NCBI GenBank assembly: GCA_002869565.1 | Contig: PKUJ01000027.1 | Span: 160,368-224,367 of the forward strand | Direction: 5' to 3' | DNA: 64,000 nt | Origin: Arcobacter sp. | GTDB taxonomy: Bacteria > Campylobacterota > Campylobacteria > Campylobacterales > Arcobacteraceae | In this document: one piece after another, positions 47,947-57,545 of the stretch | Numbering within the stretch: the stretch's first letter is position 1 | Layout of the letters: the number at the start of each line of letters is the position of its first letter | Translations under genes and position numbers: made by a program | The notes under the pieces: generated by a model | Told to the model about the DNA's origin: nothing | What the model saw: only the letters and a program-made list of their open reading frames with translations | Databases searched by the model: none

Positions 47947-50900
47947 TTGTTAAAAAGTTACGAATTAATTGAAAAAATAAAAAATAATGTATTATTAGTA
48001 AAAAATCTTAAGGATGAAAAGTTAATAGTAAAAGTATATCCAAAAAATAGTAATGAATATTCTACAATTTATCTTCATGAGATAAAAGCTTTAGAAAAGC
48101 TAGTACATAAAAATGTAGTGAAAATTGAAAGTTCAGAGGAAGATGAAGCTTATTATTATTTATTATTTAAGTATATTCAAGGTGAAACTATTTCTTCTGC
48201 ATTTAGGAATTTAAATAATGATAGAAAAAAATATAGTTTTTTAAAAACTATAAATAAAATATTGGATGCATTAAATTATATTCATTTGAATAATTACACT
48301 CATAATGATTTAAAGCCAAATAATATTATAGTAAATTACAACAAAGAACCTTTTTTATTAGATTTTGGGACAGCAACTATTTCAAATACTATCACTAAAT
48401 CAGTAAGTGAATTATCATTATGGTATGCGAGTCCTGAACAGAAGAATAATCTAGATGTAGATTTACGTTCAGATTTTTATTCTTTGGGTGTTACAATAAT
48501 TGAAACTTTAGTAGAAGAACAATTATTTGATAAATTCATTGAAAAGAAAATATCTCTAGATGAGTTAATAAATAGTATAGATTTTTTTGCAGATGGTAAA
48601 AATGAAGAATTAATAAATATTCTAAAACAAATGACTTATGAAGATAGAAGCTATAGGTTTGACAATGCTAAAGAAATTATCACTCGTATAAACAATATTT
48701 TGAGTTTCTTTAATTTTGAAAATGAATATGAGTTAAACCTTAGTGAAACAGTAAAAAGTCAATTAATTGAAGACTATAATAAATCTCCTTGGGATATATT
48801 AGAATTTATAAATGAGAAACTTAATAATGAAATCAAATATGTAGAATATGGTAAAGATCAAGAAGACAGGGATCAAGTAAAAATTTGTACTAATGATTTA
48901 GTATTTTATTGTGGCATTAAAAGTAATGATCACTTTTATGTTTTTAGATATTCTCAAAGAGTACCAGATTCGATTAAACAAAATGGACATATATTAGAAG
49001 ATAAATTTATATTATCAGAAGGACGTCCTTTATCTAAATATAATTCAACTGATGAATTAATTGATAAGCTAATTAGATTAGATAAAAAAGAAACAAGAGA
49101 AAAAGAAGAAAGAAAAGAAAAAAAAGATTTTTTAACAAAAACAGAACAACAGTTAAAAATTGAAAGAGCAATTCTAGATAAAAAGAATATTTCATTATAT
49201 GCATATACAAAAAACATAAAGAAGGCAAAAAAAGAGTTTACAGCAAAAGTCATTAATCAATCAAATATTAAGATTAAAAAGGAGCATTTAAAAAGTACAA
49301 TAGAAGAAAAATTTGTACATAAACTATTTGATGATGGTTTTATTGATGATCCTAATAACCAAGATTTACTGGAGTTATTAAATAGTTTGATTGAAAACTT
49401 CTTTTTTGAAAATAATAAAAATGATATAGCAAAAAAACTTTCAATCATTCAAAAAAAAGAACAAAAAGTTGTAAAGAATATATTAATATCAAGATATGAA
49501 GAAATTAAAAGAAATATGAAAAAACTTGAATTTAATGCAAGTTTATTATTCTTTATGTATCCAGAGTATTTAATTAAGCAAAAAGAAGAGGATGATTTTT
49601 TTGAACAAAATGATGATGTAATAGTTGAGGGAGTAAATAAAAAAAATAAGTTTAATTCACAATGTTATGTACAAAACACAAATGTTATAAAAAAAGAAAT
49701 AAATTTAAAACATGATAAAGAAATATCAAAAATACCAGATGAAATAAAAATATCTTTTGATTATGCTCGTAGTAGTGGAGTATTAAATAAGCAAGAATAT
49801 TCAATAAAGGATTTAAAAAGCAATAATACGATTATTGATAACTTACTGGGTAAGATTTCTAATCCAAACTCTCTTGCACCCAAAAGAGAAATTCCTAAAA
49901 TAGATAGAGAGTTTCTAATTAATAAAAGATTAGATGAAAATCAAAAAGAAGCAGTTGAAAAGGCTCTTAGTTTAGAAATGGGTGAATACCTTGTTATTCA
50001 AGGACCTCCAGGAACAGGTAAAACTACAGTAATAACAGAAATAATTCAACAAATTTTGAAAAGAAATAAGTTAGCTAAAATTTTGGTTACTTCACAATCT
50101 AATCAAGCAGTAGATAATGTATTGGAAAAAATATGTAAAGATGAAAATAAAATTGTTAGATTTGGTAATGATAAAAGTAAATTTTCTGATACAGCACTAA
50201 AATATCATGAAGAATCAGTTTTTTATAGTTATTTACAAGAAATTAAAAAAAGGTTGGAAAGTGATAATACAAATTACTTTTTAAAAGGAGAAAAATTAGA
50301 CTCTCTTCATAAAAGATGGAAAAGTACTATACTTCAAGGTGATGATGAGTTAAAAACACTTTTATTTAAAAAAATAAGAGTAATTTTTGGAACTTTAGTT
50401 GGAATAAGTAGTTGGCAAGATTTTAGAAGTATAGAGTTTGATTATATTATTGTTGATGAAGCAGGTAGAGCAACTTTGCCTGAGTTGATGATACCACTTA
50501 GAAAAGCAAAAAAATTTATTTTAGTAGGAGATCATAATCAATTGCCACCAATTGTTGATGATACTGTTCTATCAAAAATGACTGATTACAATAAAAAAGA
50601 TTTAGAAACAACACTTTTTGAAGAACTATATGAGAAAATAGAGCATAATGATTTTAAACATTTTTTAAAATATAATTATCGTTCACATTCAAGTATTGCT
50701 AAACTGTACAGTGAAGTTTTTTATGATGGAAATATTGAAACTGAAGATGGTTTAGTTAGAGAACATCAGCTAGGCTTTGAAAAGAAAGTTTACTTATACA
50801 GTACATCAAATATTGAAGATAGATTTGATAAACAAAGAGGTACGGGAAAAATTAATGATGCAAATAAAAAAGTTATCATAAAAACCTTAGAAGAACTTCA

Positions 50901-51309
50901 ATTAAATGCAACTAAATATGATAAATATAAATCTGTAGGAATTATTACACCTTATTTGGTTCAACGGGATAATTTACGAACTTCTATTGGACAATTAAAA
51001 TCAAAATTTGATAAATTAGACATTGCTATTAACTCAGTAGATGCATTTCAAGGAAGTGATAGGGATATAATTATTTATGATATAGTACGAAGTCAATCTG
51101 ACTCAAGAGTAAATATAGAGTTTATTGCTGATGAGAAGAGGTTAAATGTTGCCCTTTCAAGAACAAAAGAGTTATTGTTTTTAGTTGGAGATGCAAATTT
51201 TATTTATAGTTGTAATTTAAAAGAAGGTGATAATCCATTTAAAAAAATTATTGAATTGATTAATCAAAATAAAGATTACTATGAAATTAAAGAGGTGACG
51301 GATGAATAA
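47947..51309 (+). CDS. Ser/Thr protein kinase fused to SF1 DNA/RNA helicase
   Basis: A 1120-residue fusion. Residues 1-255 are a eukaryotic-like kinase: beta-3 Lys29 (LIVKVYP), alpha-C Glu45, catalytic loop HNDLKPNN (Asp120, Asn125), DFGTA (Asp138) and SPEQ with RSDFYSLG. The glycine-rich loop is absent (KIKNNVLLVKN). The middle (about 260-650) is Lys/Glu-rich with helices. The C-terminal SF1B/Upf1-like helicase has Q-motif LDENQKEAVEKAL, Walker A GPPGTGKTTV (686-693), VDEAGRATLPE (836), GDHNQLPP, NYRSHSSIAKLY, DAFQGSDRDIIIYD and NVALSRTKELLFLVGD. The start is TTG behind AAGGAT. It overlaps the PLD gene by 8 bp. Confidence 0.85.
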   Translation: MLKSYELIEKIKNNVLLVKNLKDEKLIVKVYPKNSNEYSTIYLHEIKALEKLVHKNVVKIESSEEDEAYYYLLFKYIQGETISSAFRNLNNDRKKYSFLKTINKILDALNYIHLNNYTHNDLKPNNIIVNYNKEPFLLDFGTATISNTITKSVSELSLWYASPEQKNNLDVDLRSDFYSLGVTIIETLVEEQLFDKFIEKKISLDELINSIDFFADGKNEELINILKQMTYEDRSYRFDNAKEIITRINNILSFFNFENEYELNLSETVKSQLIEDYNKSPWDILEFINEKLNNEIKYVEYGKDQEDRDQVKICTNDLVFYCGIKSNDHFYVFRYSQRVPDSIKQNGHILEDKFILSEGRPLSKYNSTDELIDKLIRLDKKETREKEERKEKKDFLTKTEQQLKIERAILDKKNISLYAYTKNIKKAKKEFTAKVINQSNIKIKKEHLKSTIEEKFVHKLFDDGFIDDPNNQDLLELLNSLIENFFFENNKNDIAKKLSIIQKKEQKVVKNILISRYEEIKRNMKKLEFNASLLFFMYPEYLIKQKEEDDFFEQNDDVIVEGVNKKNKFNSQCYVQNTNVIKKEINLKHDKEISKIPDEIKISFDYARSSGVLNKQEYSIKDLKSNNTIIDNLLGKISNPNSLAPKREIPKIDREFLINKRLDENQKEAVEKALSLEMGEYLVIQGPPGTGKTTVITEIIQQILKRNKLAKILVTSQSNQAVDNVLEKICKDENKIVRFGNDKSKFSDTALKYHEESVFYSYLQEIKKRLESDNTNYFLKGEKLDSLHKRWKSTILQGDDELKTLLFKKIRVIFGTLVGISSWQDFRSIEFDYIIVDEAGRATLPELMIPLRKAKKFILVGDHNQLPPIVDDTVLSKMTDYNKKDLETTLFEELYEKIEHNDFKHFLKYNYRSHSSIAKLYSEVFYDGNIETEDGLVREHQLGFEKKVYLYSTSNIEDRFDKQRGTGKINDANKKVIIKTLEELQLNATKYDKYKSVGIITPYLVQRDNLRTSIGQLKSKFDKLDIAINSVDAFQGSDRDIIIYDIVRSQSDSRVNIEFIADEKRLNVALSRTKELLFLVGDANFIYSCNLKEGDNPFKKIIELINQNKDYYEIKEVTDE

Positions 51310-52606
51310 TATACAAAATACTATAGAGTATAAGGAAATACTTGCAAGAAAATATTATGAGTATTATCTTGATGAAAAATATGAACTGTATGATATTCAA
51401 GAGTTTTATTATCCTTATTTTAAAATCACGTGTAATTGTATTTTTAGAGAAAAAACAAAATTATCAATAATAGAAGAGATTTTTTTAAGTGCTATAAAAG
51501 AGGGTATAAATGATTTAAATGAACTTGAGAGTTTTTTAGCTCTAGACAAAGAAGTCTTTGAAGAATTAGCTGCACGCTTGCATATCGATAAACTATTTGT
51601 AGAAACACCTATTTTAACTTTAACAGATGCAGGTATTAAAGTACTAAATGATAGTGGAATACTTACAACTCAAGAAGATGACAAATATGTACTTTTAGAT
51701 GCTATTTTAGGTACTCCTATTTCTATAGATATGACAGACGAACGAAAAAAAGATAAATCTAAAAATAAAAATAATTTAAGAGTACAAATCCCATATCCTA
51801 AAACTGAAACATTGGATAAAAATGTTAATAATAAAGCATTGCAGACAGTATTATTTGAAAGTATAAAAAGTACAAATAATAAAGAGAAAGAGATATATGA
51901 AATAAAAGAAATATTAGATACATATAAATTTCATAAAAAATATTATGCACTTTTTTTTAAGAATGAAAATAATCCTAAAAAAGTATTGATTTTAAATAAT
52001 GGTGAACCTAATGATGAACTAACTAATATAGTTAGTGATTTTGAACAAAAAGGAAAGAATTTATTTGATTTATCAAAACTTGCTAAGGAAGAACATAACG
52101 AACTATTAAACGATAAAACTATAAAAGAGTATTCTGAAATAGATAACTTAGATAATGGTACTCAATTAAGTACATATGAACATCCTAAGTTCTTTGATTA
52201 TGCATTTAAGTATTCAAAAAAAGAAGTTGTAATAGTTTCTCCTTGGATTAGGTGGGAAGTTATAAAAGAAAAAAAAGTATTTATAGAAAATGCTTTAAGA
52301 AGAAATGTAAAAATTACTTTTAATTATGGTATGGGTAAAAGAGAAGATTTAGATTTAAAATCAAAAAATTTTTTTGATGAAATGAGAAGTAAATATAATA
52401 ATTTACTGGTTTATACTACACGTAATGAAAAAGATCATTCCAAAATATTAATTTGTGATAGAGATTGGATGATCACAACAAGTTTTAACTGGACATCATT
52501 TAAAGGAGATATAAATCGAGAAGAAAGGAAAGAAAAAGGTACATTTTTAAATGATAGAAGTGAAATTTTAAAAAATATTGAAGAATATTCAAATGAACCT
52601 ATCTAA
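51302..52606 (+). CDS. Phospholipase D-superfamily nuclease-like protein
   Basis: A 434-residue protein. The C-terminal domain (about 285-430) has the HKD signature HSKILICDRDWMITTSFNWTS (H about 378) preceded by KKEVVIVSPWIRWEVI, as in PLD-type nucleases that act as dimers with one motif per chain. Residues 1-120 (KLSIIEEIFLSAIKEG, ELESFLALDKEVFEELAARL) look like a winged-helix-type region. Translation is coupled to the kinase-helicase gene, so the two should form one functional unit. Its stop lies 14 bp inside the next gene. Confidence 0.82.
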   Translation: MNNIQNTIEYKEILARKYYEYYLDEKYELYDIQEFYYPYFKITCNCIFREKTKLSIIEEIFLSAIKEGINDLNELESFLALDKEVFEELAARLHIDKLFVETPILTLTDAGIKVLNDSGILTTQEDDKYVLLDAILGTPISIDMTDERKKDKSKNKNNLRVQIPYPKTETLDKNVNNKALQTVLFESIKSTNNKEKEIYEIKEILDTYKFHKKYYALFFKNENNPKKVLILNNGEPNDELTNIVSDFEQKGKNLFDLSKLAKEEHNELLNDKTIKEYSEIDNLDNGTQLSTYEHPKFFDYAFKYSKKEVVIVSPWIRWEVIKEKKVFIENALRRNVKITFNYGMGKREDLDLKSKNFFDEMRSKYNNLLVYTTRNEKDHSKILICDRDWMITTSFNWTSFKGDINREERKEKGTFLNDRSEILKNIEEYSNEPI

Positions 52607-52669
52607 ATCCCTCTATACAAAAGCCATCCAATGCCCCAAAGCACTTTGGCTTAAAAAATACAAGCCAAG
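52593..52669 (+). repeat. Right copy of the 77-bp direct repeat
   Basis: This is the 5' end of the intact DUF2779 gene. With 47843-47919 it brackets the kinase-helicase and PLD genes (about 4.67 kb between copies). See the left copy for comparison. Confidence 0.9.
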
Positions 52670-54074
52670 TGTTTTAACACTACCAGATGAACAAGCCCAA
52701 GCTATATTTGAAACTGGAAATATAGTAGGAGATTTAGCTTGCGAGCTTTTCCCTAGAGGTAGGGAAGTACCATATACTAAAAACTATGATGATATGATAG
52801 CTACTACAAAAGAATGGATGGAAGAGGGTGTATCAAATATCTACGAAGCTACTTTTAGCTATGAGGGCATACTTATCATGGTAGATATTTTAAAAGTAGA
52901 TAGCGATGGTGTATCTATCTATGAGGTTAAAAGTTCTACCGAGGTAAAAGATATTTATCTTCATGATGTATCTATTCAGTATTATGTTTTAGAAAACTTA
53001 GGTTTTAGTATAAAAAGTGCAAGTGTAGTACATATAAACAATGAGTATGTAAGAGGTGAATCTTTAGAGTTAGACAAGCTTTTTAAGATAGTTGATGTTA
53101 CAAGTGAAGTGCAAAGTTTACAAGCAAATATCCCAAGTATATTAAAAGAGTTTGAAACTTATCTTGAAGATAAAGTAAATGAGCCAGATATAGATATAGG
53201 AAAACATTGTAACAAACCTTATGAGTGTGATGCTAAAAACTATTGTTGGAAAGTACAAAGAAAGATACCTGAGTACTCTATCTTTAATATTTTCAATCTA
53301 GGAAGTAAAAAACAAGTAGAGTTATACAATCAAGGTATCATAGATATAGAAAATATCCCAGAAGATTTTGATATGACGGCAAATCAAAAACAAGCAGTAG
53401 AAAACTACAAATCAAAAGCAAGCTATATAGACAAAGAAAATATCAAAGCCTTTTTAGAAAACTTCACATACCCAATTTATCACTTAGACTTTGAAACCTA
53501 CCAACAAGCCATACCACAATACAAAGGAATAAAACCCTTTGAGCAAATCCCTTTTCAATACTCACTTCATATTGAGCATGAAGATGGGACTTTGGAGCAT
53601 AAAGAGTATTTGAGCAAGGATAGTGTAGATAGTAGATATGAACTAGCACAAAAACTATGTGAAGATATCCCAAGTGATGTTACAGTATTAGCTTATAATA
53701 TGAGTTTTGAAAAAGGTGTGATAAAAAGACTTGCAAACCTTTTTTCTGACCTAAGTATTCACTTATTAGCTATAAATGAAAATATGCAAGACCTGATGAT
53801 ACCTTTCCAAAAGAAATGGTATGTAACACCAAGTATGAAAGGAAGCTACTCTATCAAGTATGTATTGCCTTCCCTTGTACCAGAGTTTGAAAAAGCATAT
53901 AAAGAGTTAGAAGGTGTACAAAACGGAAGCCAAGCTATGAATGCTTTTGCAAATATGAGTAAACTAGAAGAGAGTGAGAAATTGAAACTTAGAACTGCAC
54001 TTTTAGAGTATTGTAAACTTGATACTTTGGCAATGGTGAAAGTGTTGGAGAGATTAAAAAATATCAAAAAATAA
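52593..54074 (+). CDS. DUF2779 protein: Cas4-like nuclease plus DEDD exonuclease-like domain
   Basis: A 493-residue protein. The N-terminal part has a Cys (IQCPKALWL) that together with CNKPYECDAKNYC (about 205-217) forms a four-Cys cluster like Cas4/AddB iron-sulfur nucleases. In between is a PD-(D/E)XK core (ILIMVDILKVDSDGVSIYEVKSS). The C-terminal DUF2779 region has IYHLDFETYQQAIP, AYNMSFEKGVIKRLA and LEYCKLDTLAMVK, which resemble DEDD exonuclease motifs. Start ATG 52593 lies inside the PLD gene. The first 77 bases are duplicated at 47843. Confidence 0.85.
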   Translation: MNLSKSLYTKAIQCPKALWLKKYKPSVLTLPDEQAQAIFETGNIVGDLACELFPRGREVPYTKNYDDMIATTKEWMEEGVSNIYEATFSYEGILIMVDILKVDSDGVSIYEVKSSTEVKDIYLHDVSIQYYVLENLGFSIKSASVVHINNEYVRGESLELDKLFKIVDVTSEVQSLQANIPSILKEFETYLEDKVNEPDIDIGKHCNKPYECDAKNYCWKVQRKIPEYSIFNIFNLGSKKQVELYNQGIIDIENIPEDFDMTANQKQAVENYKSKASYIDKENIKAFLENFTYPIYHLDFETYQQAIPQYKGIKPFEQIPFQYSLHIEHEDGTLEHKEYLSKDSVDSRYELAQKLCEDIPSDVTVLAYNMSFEKGVIKRLANLFSDLSIHLLAINENMQDLMIPFQKKWYVTPSMKGSYSIKYVLPSLVPEFEKAYKELEGVQNGSQAMNAFANMSKLEESEKLKLRTALLEYCKLDTLAMVKVLERLKNIKK

Positions 54075-54100
54075 GGACACAATTTGTGGCCTTATTTTTG
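54071..54100. terminator. Terminator after the DUF2779 gene
   Basis: ATAAGG-x-CACAA and TTGTGG-x-CCTTAT fold into a stem followed by TTTTT, right after the stop codon and between convergent genes. Confidence 0.75.
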
Positions 54101-54128
54101 AAAGATTTAATTAAAAAGTTTATATATC

Positions 54129-56165
54129 CTAAAAATTAAATTGAGCCATAACTCTATATGTTCGACCTTGTCCTGGGATTCTTCCTATTGGACTTATATC
54201 TGCTCCTCTAAAGTAATAATCTTTATCAAACAAGTTATTTATTCCAAAACTAAACTTAGCATTTAGTTTGTCATTTATTTTAACTTTTGTAGAGATTTTT
54301 GTATTCCATAACATGTAAGCAGGATTTTCACCTGTGCTACCTATTCTATTTTCTTTTTTTGTATTTGCAGTATCTGAAAAAGTTTTACTTAGATATATCC
54401 CAGTAAGGTTCAAGTCATAATTACTTACACTATAATCAGTAGCAATGCTAAATTGATGTTTAGATACCCACGGAAGTTTTTTACCTTCATTTTCTCCTGA
54501 TTTTTGTTTTGCATTTAAATAAGTATAACCAAGAGTAAATTTTGTATGATCAGTTGCTTTTAGACTTAATAGGGTTTCAATACCTTGGTGTAAAGTTTTT
54601 TTGTAGTTTTTAAACTCATCTTCTGCTCTTACATATTCTATTTGATTTTTATAATCTATTCTATATAAAGTTGTTGTAGCACTAAAAATATCATTTGGCG
54701 TATATCTGGCTCCTAATTCATAATTCCAAGCCAATTCAGGTTTTAATTCACCTTTTTTTGTTACTTGTGCAACTTGTGGTGTTCTAAGTGATTTTTTGGC
54801 ATTTGTAAATAAAAACAACTCATTAGTTGCTTGATATCCAACACTAAGACCAGGTAGATATTCACTCATTCTTTTATTTTTATTGTTCTTATTAATGTTA
54901 TCATTAAATTTCATTTTAACTTTTTCAAATCTTAGTCCTGGTGTGATTGTAAAATCACCATTCATTAAACTAATAGTATCACTAATATATCCTGCATATG
55001 CATTGGTTTTTATTTTCCAATCTCTTACAGTATTTTTTATATTATCATTAAATTTTGTTTGATATAAAAAGTAATCAACATCTTCATTTACATATCTTGC
55101 ACCAACTGTTATTTTTTGATTTTGAGTTGAATATGTAAATCTTGGCTCTATTCCATAAACATCTATTTTTCTATCAGCAGCTCGAATAGAGTCTTCTGTT
55201 AAAGGAGTAAACCCTTTTCCCGCTGTATTCCAGCCCCATGAAAATTTTCTCTTACTTGATTGGGCAAAGTTTATAAGACTAAATTCTGTGTTATTTGTAG
55301 GATTTAATGTGTATGTTAAAGATGCTCTTTTAGTATTTCCTTCAAATTTGTCATTTTTTCTTTGAGATTTACTTTTATCTTTGTCATAAGCTTCAGGAAG
55401 TAATGCTCCTGGTAAATCAGCATCTGCTTTATAGTATTGAAGAGTTGATTTTAAAGAACTAGTATCTGTTGGAAAATATTCAGCATCCAATATTATATTT
55501 TTTATATCAGTATCAGAGTGTTCTCTATATGAATCTCCTTTAATGCCATTGTATTGTAACTGTAAACCTAAATCATCTTTTATAAAACCACCTGTTCTTA
55601 TGTACGTATCACTTAGAAAATTTCCTTCATCTGATGTTGTTATGGTCTCTTTTAAAGTTGTTGAGAACTCATTAGAAATAGGTTTCGTGATAAAGTTTAC
55701 AACTCCACCAACATTATTTGGTCCATAATGAACAGATGCTCCTCCTCTTACTATATCAATCTTTTCTATCGTATCCATTGTAACTGGGAATAGAGATAAA
55801 CTAGAGTGACTATATGGTGCCAAAGTTGCAGGAATACCATTCACCAATGCATTTAAGTAGTCACTTCTTCCAGGTTTTAGACCTCTTACTGATATATTTG
55901 GAAGTACACCTGTCCCTGTCTCATCTTGGATTTGAATACCTGGAACTGTTCTTAAAGCTTCTTCTAAATTAAGCGCTGGTGTTTTTTCTAAATACTCAGA
56001 GTCAAGAACAGTTCTTGAACCTACATATTTTTTAGCTGTTTGTGTAGATGTATCTCCTAGCCAACTTCCTTGTACTTGTACATCTTCTAATAGAGTAGTT
56101 TCTGTATCTGCATAAGAGATATTGCTTGCTAACAATAATAATGCAACTGCATGTGATATCCTCAT
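54129..56165 (-). CDS. TonB-dependent outer-membrane receptor, siderophore/iron type
   Basis: A 678-residue receptor: signal peptide (about 1-20), plug domain (ALRTVPGIQIQDETGTGVLP, VRGLKPGRSDYLNALVNGIPATLAPYSHSS, IEKIDIVRGGASVHYGPNNVGGVVNF) and a 22-strand barrel ending YRVMAQFNF with the terminal Phe. The plug resembles FecA-type ferric citrate receptors. No FecR/FecI-type signalling domain is seen. A Fur-like box lies upstream at about 56218-56238. The ExbBD-TonB genes at 60.7-62.3 kb could energise it. Confidence 0.9.
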   Translation of the reverse strand: MRISHAVALLLLASNISYADTETTLLEDVQVQGSWLGDTSTQTAKKYVGSRTVLDSEYLEKTPALNLEEALRTVPGIQIQDETGTGVLPNISVRGLKPGRSDYLNALVNGIPATLAPYSHSSLSLFPVTMDTIEKIDIVRGGASVHYGPNNVGGVVNFITKPISNEFSTTLKETITTSDEGNFLSDTYIRTGGFIKDDLGLQLQYNGIKGDSYREHSDTDIKNIILDAEYFPTDTSSLKSTLQYYKADADLPGALLPEAYDKDKSKSQRKNDKFEGNTKRASLTYTLNPTNNTEFSLINFAQSSKRKFSWGWNTAGKGFTPLTEDSIRAADRKIDVYGIEPRFTYSTQNQKITVGARYVNEDVDYFLYQTKFNDNIKNTVRDWKIKTNAYAGYISDTISLMNGDFTITPGLRFEKVKMKFNDNINKNNKNKRMSEYLPGLSVGYQATNELFLFTNAKKSLRTPQVAQVTKKGELKPELAWNYELGARYTPNDIFSATTTLYRIDYKNQIEYVRAEDEFKNYKKTLHQGIETLLSLKATDHTKFTLGYTYLNAKQKSGENEGKKLPWVSKHQFSIATDYSVSNYDLNLTGIYLSKTFSDTANTKKENRIGSTGENPAYMLWNTKISTKVKINDKLNAKFSFGINNLFDKDYYFRGADISPIGRIPGQGRTYRVMAQFNF

Positions 56166-56546
56166 TTTATTCCTTTAAAATAATTGTGATTGAATAATAA
56201 TAGTTTTATTCTTATATTAATATTAATAACGATTATCTAAATCATAAAATAAACTAATATATAAAAAAGAAAAAAATTTGTTATTCTAAGAAGAAATAAG
56301 TACAATACGTAAAATAAAATATAAAGATAAATATAAAGGCACATAAAGAACACAAAAAAGGGTAAAAGTGGCGTTAAGCTAGAAAATTTCGCGGACAGGT
56401 TAGTTAATTGGATTCTATAATCTTTGAAATTAAAATAACTTTAGCATTATATATTTGAAATTTTCAACTTACATTTTTAGGTAATGTTATTATAATCTTC
56501 TTTTACTATAGTGCAAATATTATATTATGATTTATATGGAGAAAAT
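56166..56546. other. Intergenic region with a candidate Fur box
   Basis: AATATTAATAACGATTATC (56219-56237; minus-strand GATAATCGTTATTAATATT) is a fair match to the Fur consensus and lies about 55 bp upstream of the receptor ATG. The rest is AT-rich with a short GC-richer stretch at about 56370-56405 that I cannot explain. I see no convincing open frame or RNA here. Confidence 0.5.
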
Positions 56547-57545
56547 ATGAATAATAAAAAAATACCATTATCTGTATTAGATTTAATTCCAGTAGGTGAG
56601 GGCCTCACCATACCACAAGCTATTGAAAACAGTACAAAACTTGCCCAAAGGGTTGAGGAATTTGGATTTACTCGTTATTGGGTTGCAGAACATCACAATT
56701 TCCCGGGAATAGCTAGTGCTGCTACTTCTGTAGTATTGAGTTATATTGGATCACAAACTAAAAAGATTAGAATAGGTTCCGGTGGGATTATGTTGCCTAA
56801 TCACTCTCCTTTAGTTATTGCAGAGCAATTTGGTACTTTAGAGTCTTTATATCCAAATAGAATAGATTTAGGACTAGGTAGAGCTCCTGGTACTGATAGA
56901 GAAACAATGATGGCATTAAGACGAGATATTAATAATGACGATTTTCCTTCGATGCTTCAATACTTACAATACTATTTATCTGATGAAGCAGGGGAAAAAG
57001 GGATAAAAGCAATACCCGGATATGGATTAGATATTCCTATTTGGTTGCTTGGTTCTAGTACCTTTAGTGCACAATTATCTGCTCAAAAAGGTTTACCTTT
57101 TGTTTTTGCTTCGCACTTTGCACCTGATTTGATGGATGATGCTATAAGAATATATCACGAAAACTTTAAGCCATCTGCTCAACTAAAAGAGCCTTATGTA
57201 ATGATTTGTATCAATATTGTATGTGCTAATACAAATGAAGAAGCTCAATATTTAGCCACAACAGAACTTCAAAAATTTCTTTATCTTCATAGAGTAGACA
57301 ATAAACAATTACCAAAGCCAACAGAAGATATGAATAGCTTATGGGAAGATTGGGAAGAACGAGGTATAAGACACAAAACAAGAGAATCTATCTGGGGAAC
57401 ACCAGAATATGTTAAAGAAAGACTTGAACGTCTTATTGAAAGAACTGGTGCAAATGAAATCATGATAAACTCAATGATACATGACCCAGATAAAAGAATA
57501 AAATCCTATGAACTTATCTCAAAAGTTTGGTTTTCATTTAATTGA
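56547..57545 (+). CDS. LLM-class flavin-dependent oxidoreductase (luciferase-like)
   Basis: A 332-residue TIM-barrel monooxygenase-like protein: PLSVLDLIPVGEGLT, GFTRYWVAEHHNFPGIASAAT, RIGSGGIMLPNHSPLVIAEQFG, RIDLGLGRAPGTDRET and the C-terminal GTPEYVKERLERLIERTGANEIM are typical of the MsnO8/YhbW-like group. It binds reduced FMN; the substrate is unknown. I start at ATG 56547 behind TATGGAGAA; a GTG at 56511 is less likely. Single gene. Confidence 0.9.
   Translation: MNNKKIPLSVLDLIPVGEGLTIPQAIENSTKLAQRVEEFGFTRYWVAEHHNFPGIASAATSVVLSYIGSQTKKIRIGSGGIMLPNHSPLVIAEQFGTLESLYPNRIDLGLGRAPGTDRETMMALRRDINNDDFPSMLQYLQYYLSDEAGEKGIKAIPGYGLDIPIWLLGSSTFSAQLSAQKGLPFVFASHFAPDLMDDAIRIYHENFKPSAQLKEPYVMICINIVCANTNEEAQYLATTELQKFLYLHRVDNKQLPKPTEDMNSLWEDWEERGIRHKTRESIWGTPEYVKERLERLIERTGANEIMINSMIHDPDKRIKSYELISKVWFSFN

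Noticed and set aside
47843-52669. The 77-bp repeats as phage attachment sites or CRISPR repeats
   Set aside because: There is no integrase, no tRNA and only two copies 4.7 kb apart; the repeat is plainly coding sequence of the DUF2779 gene.
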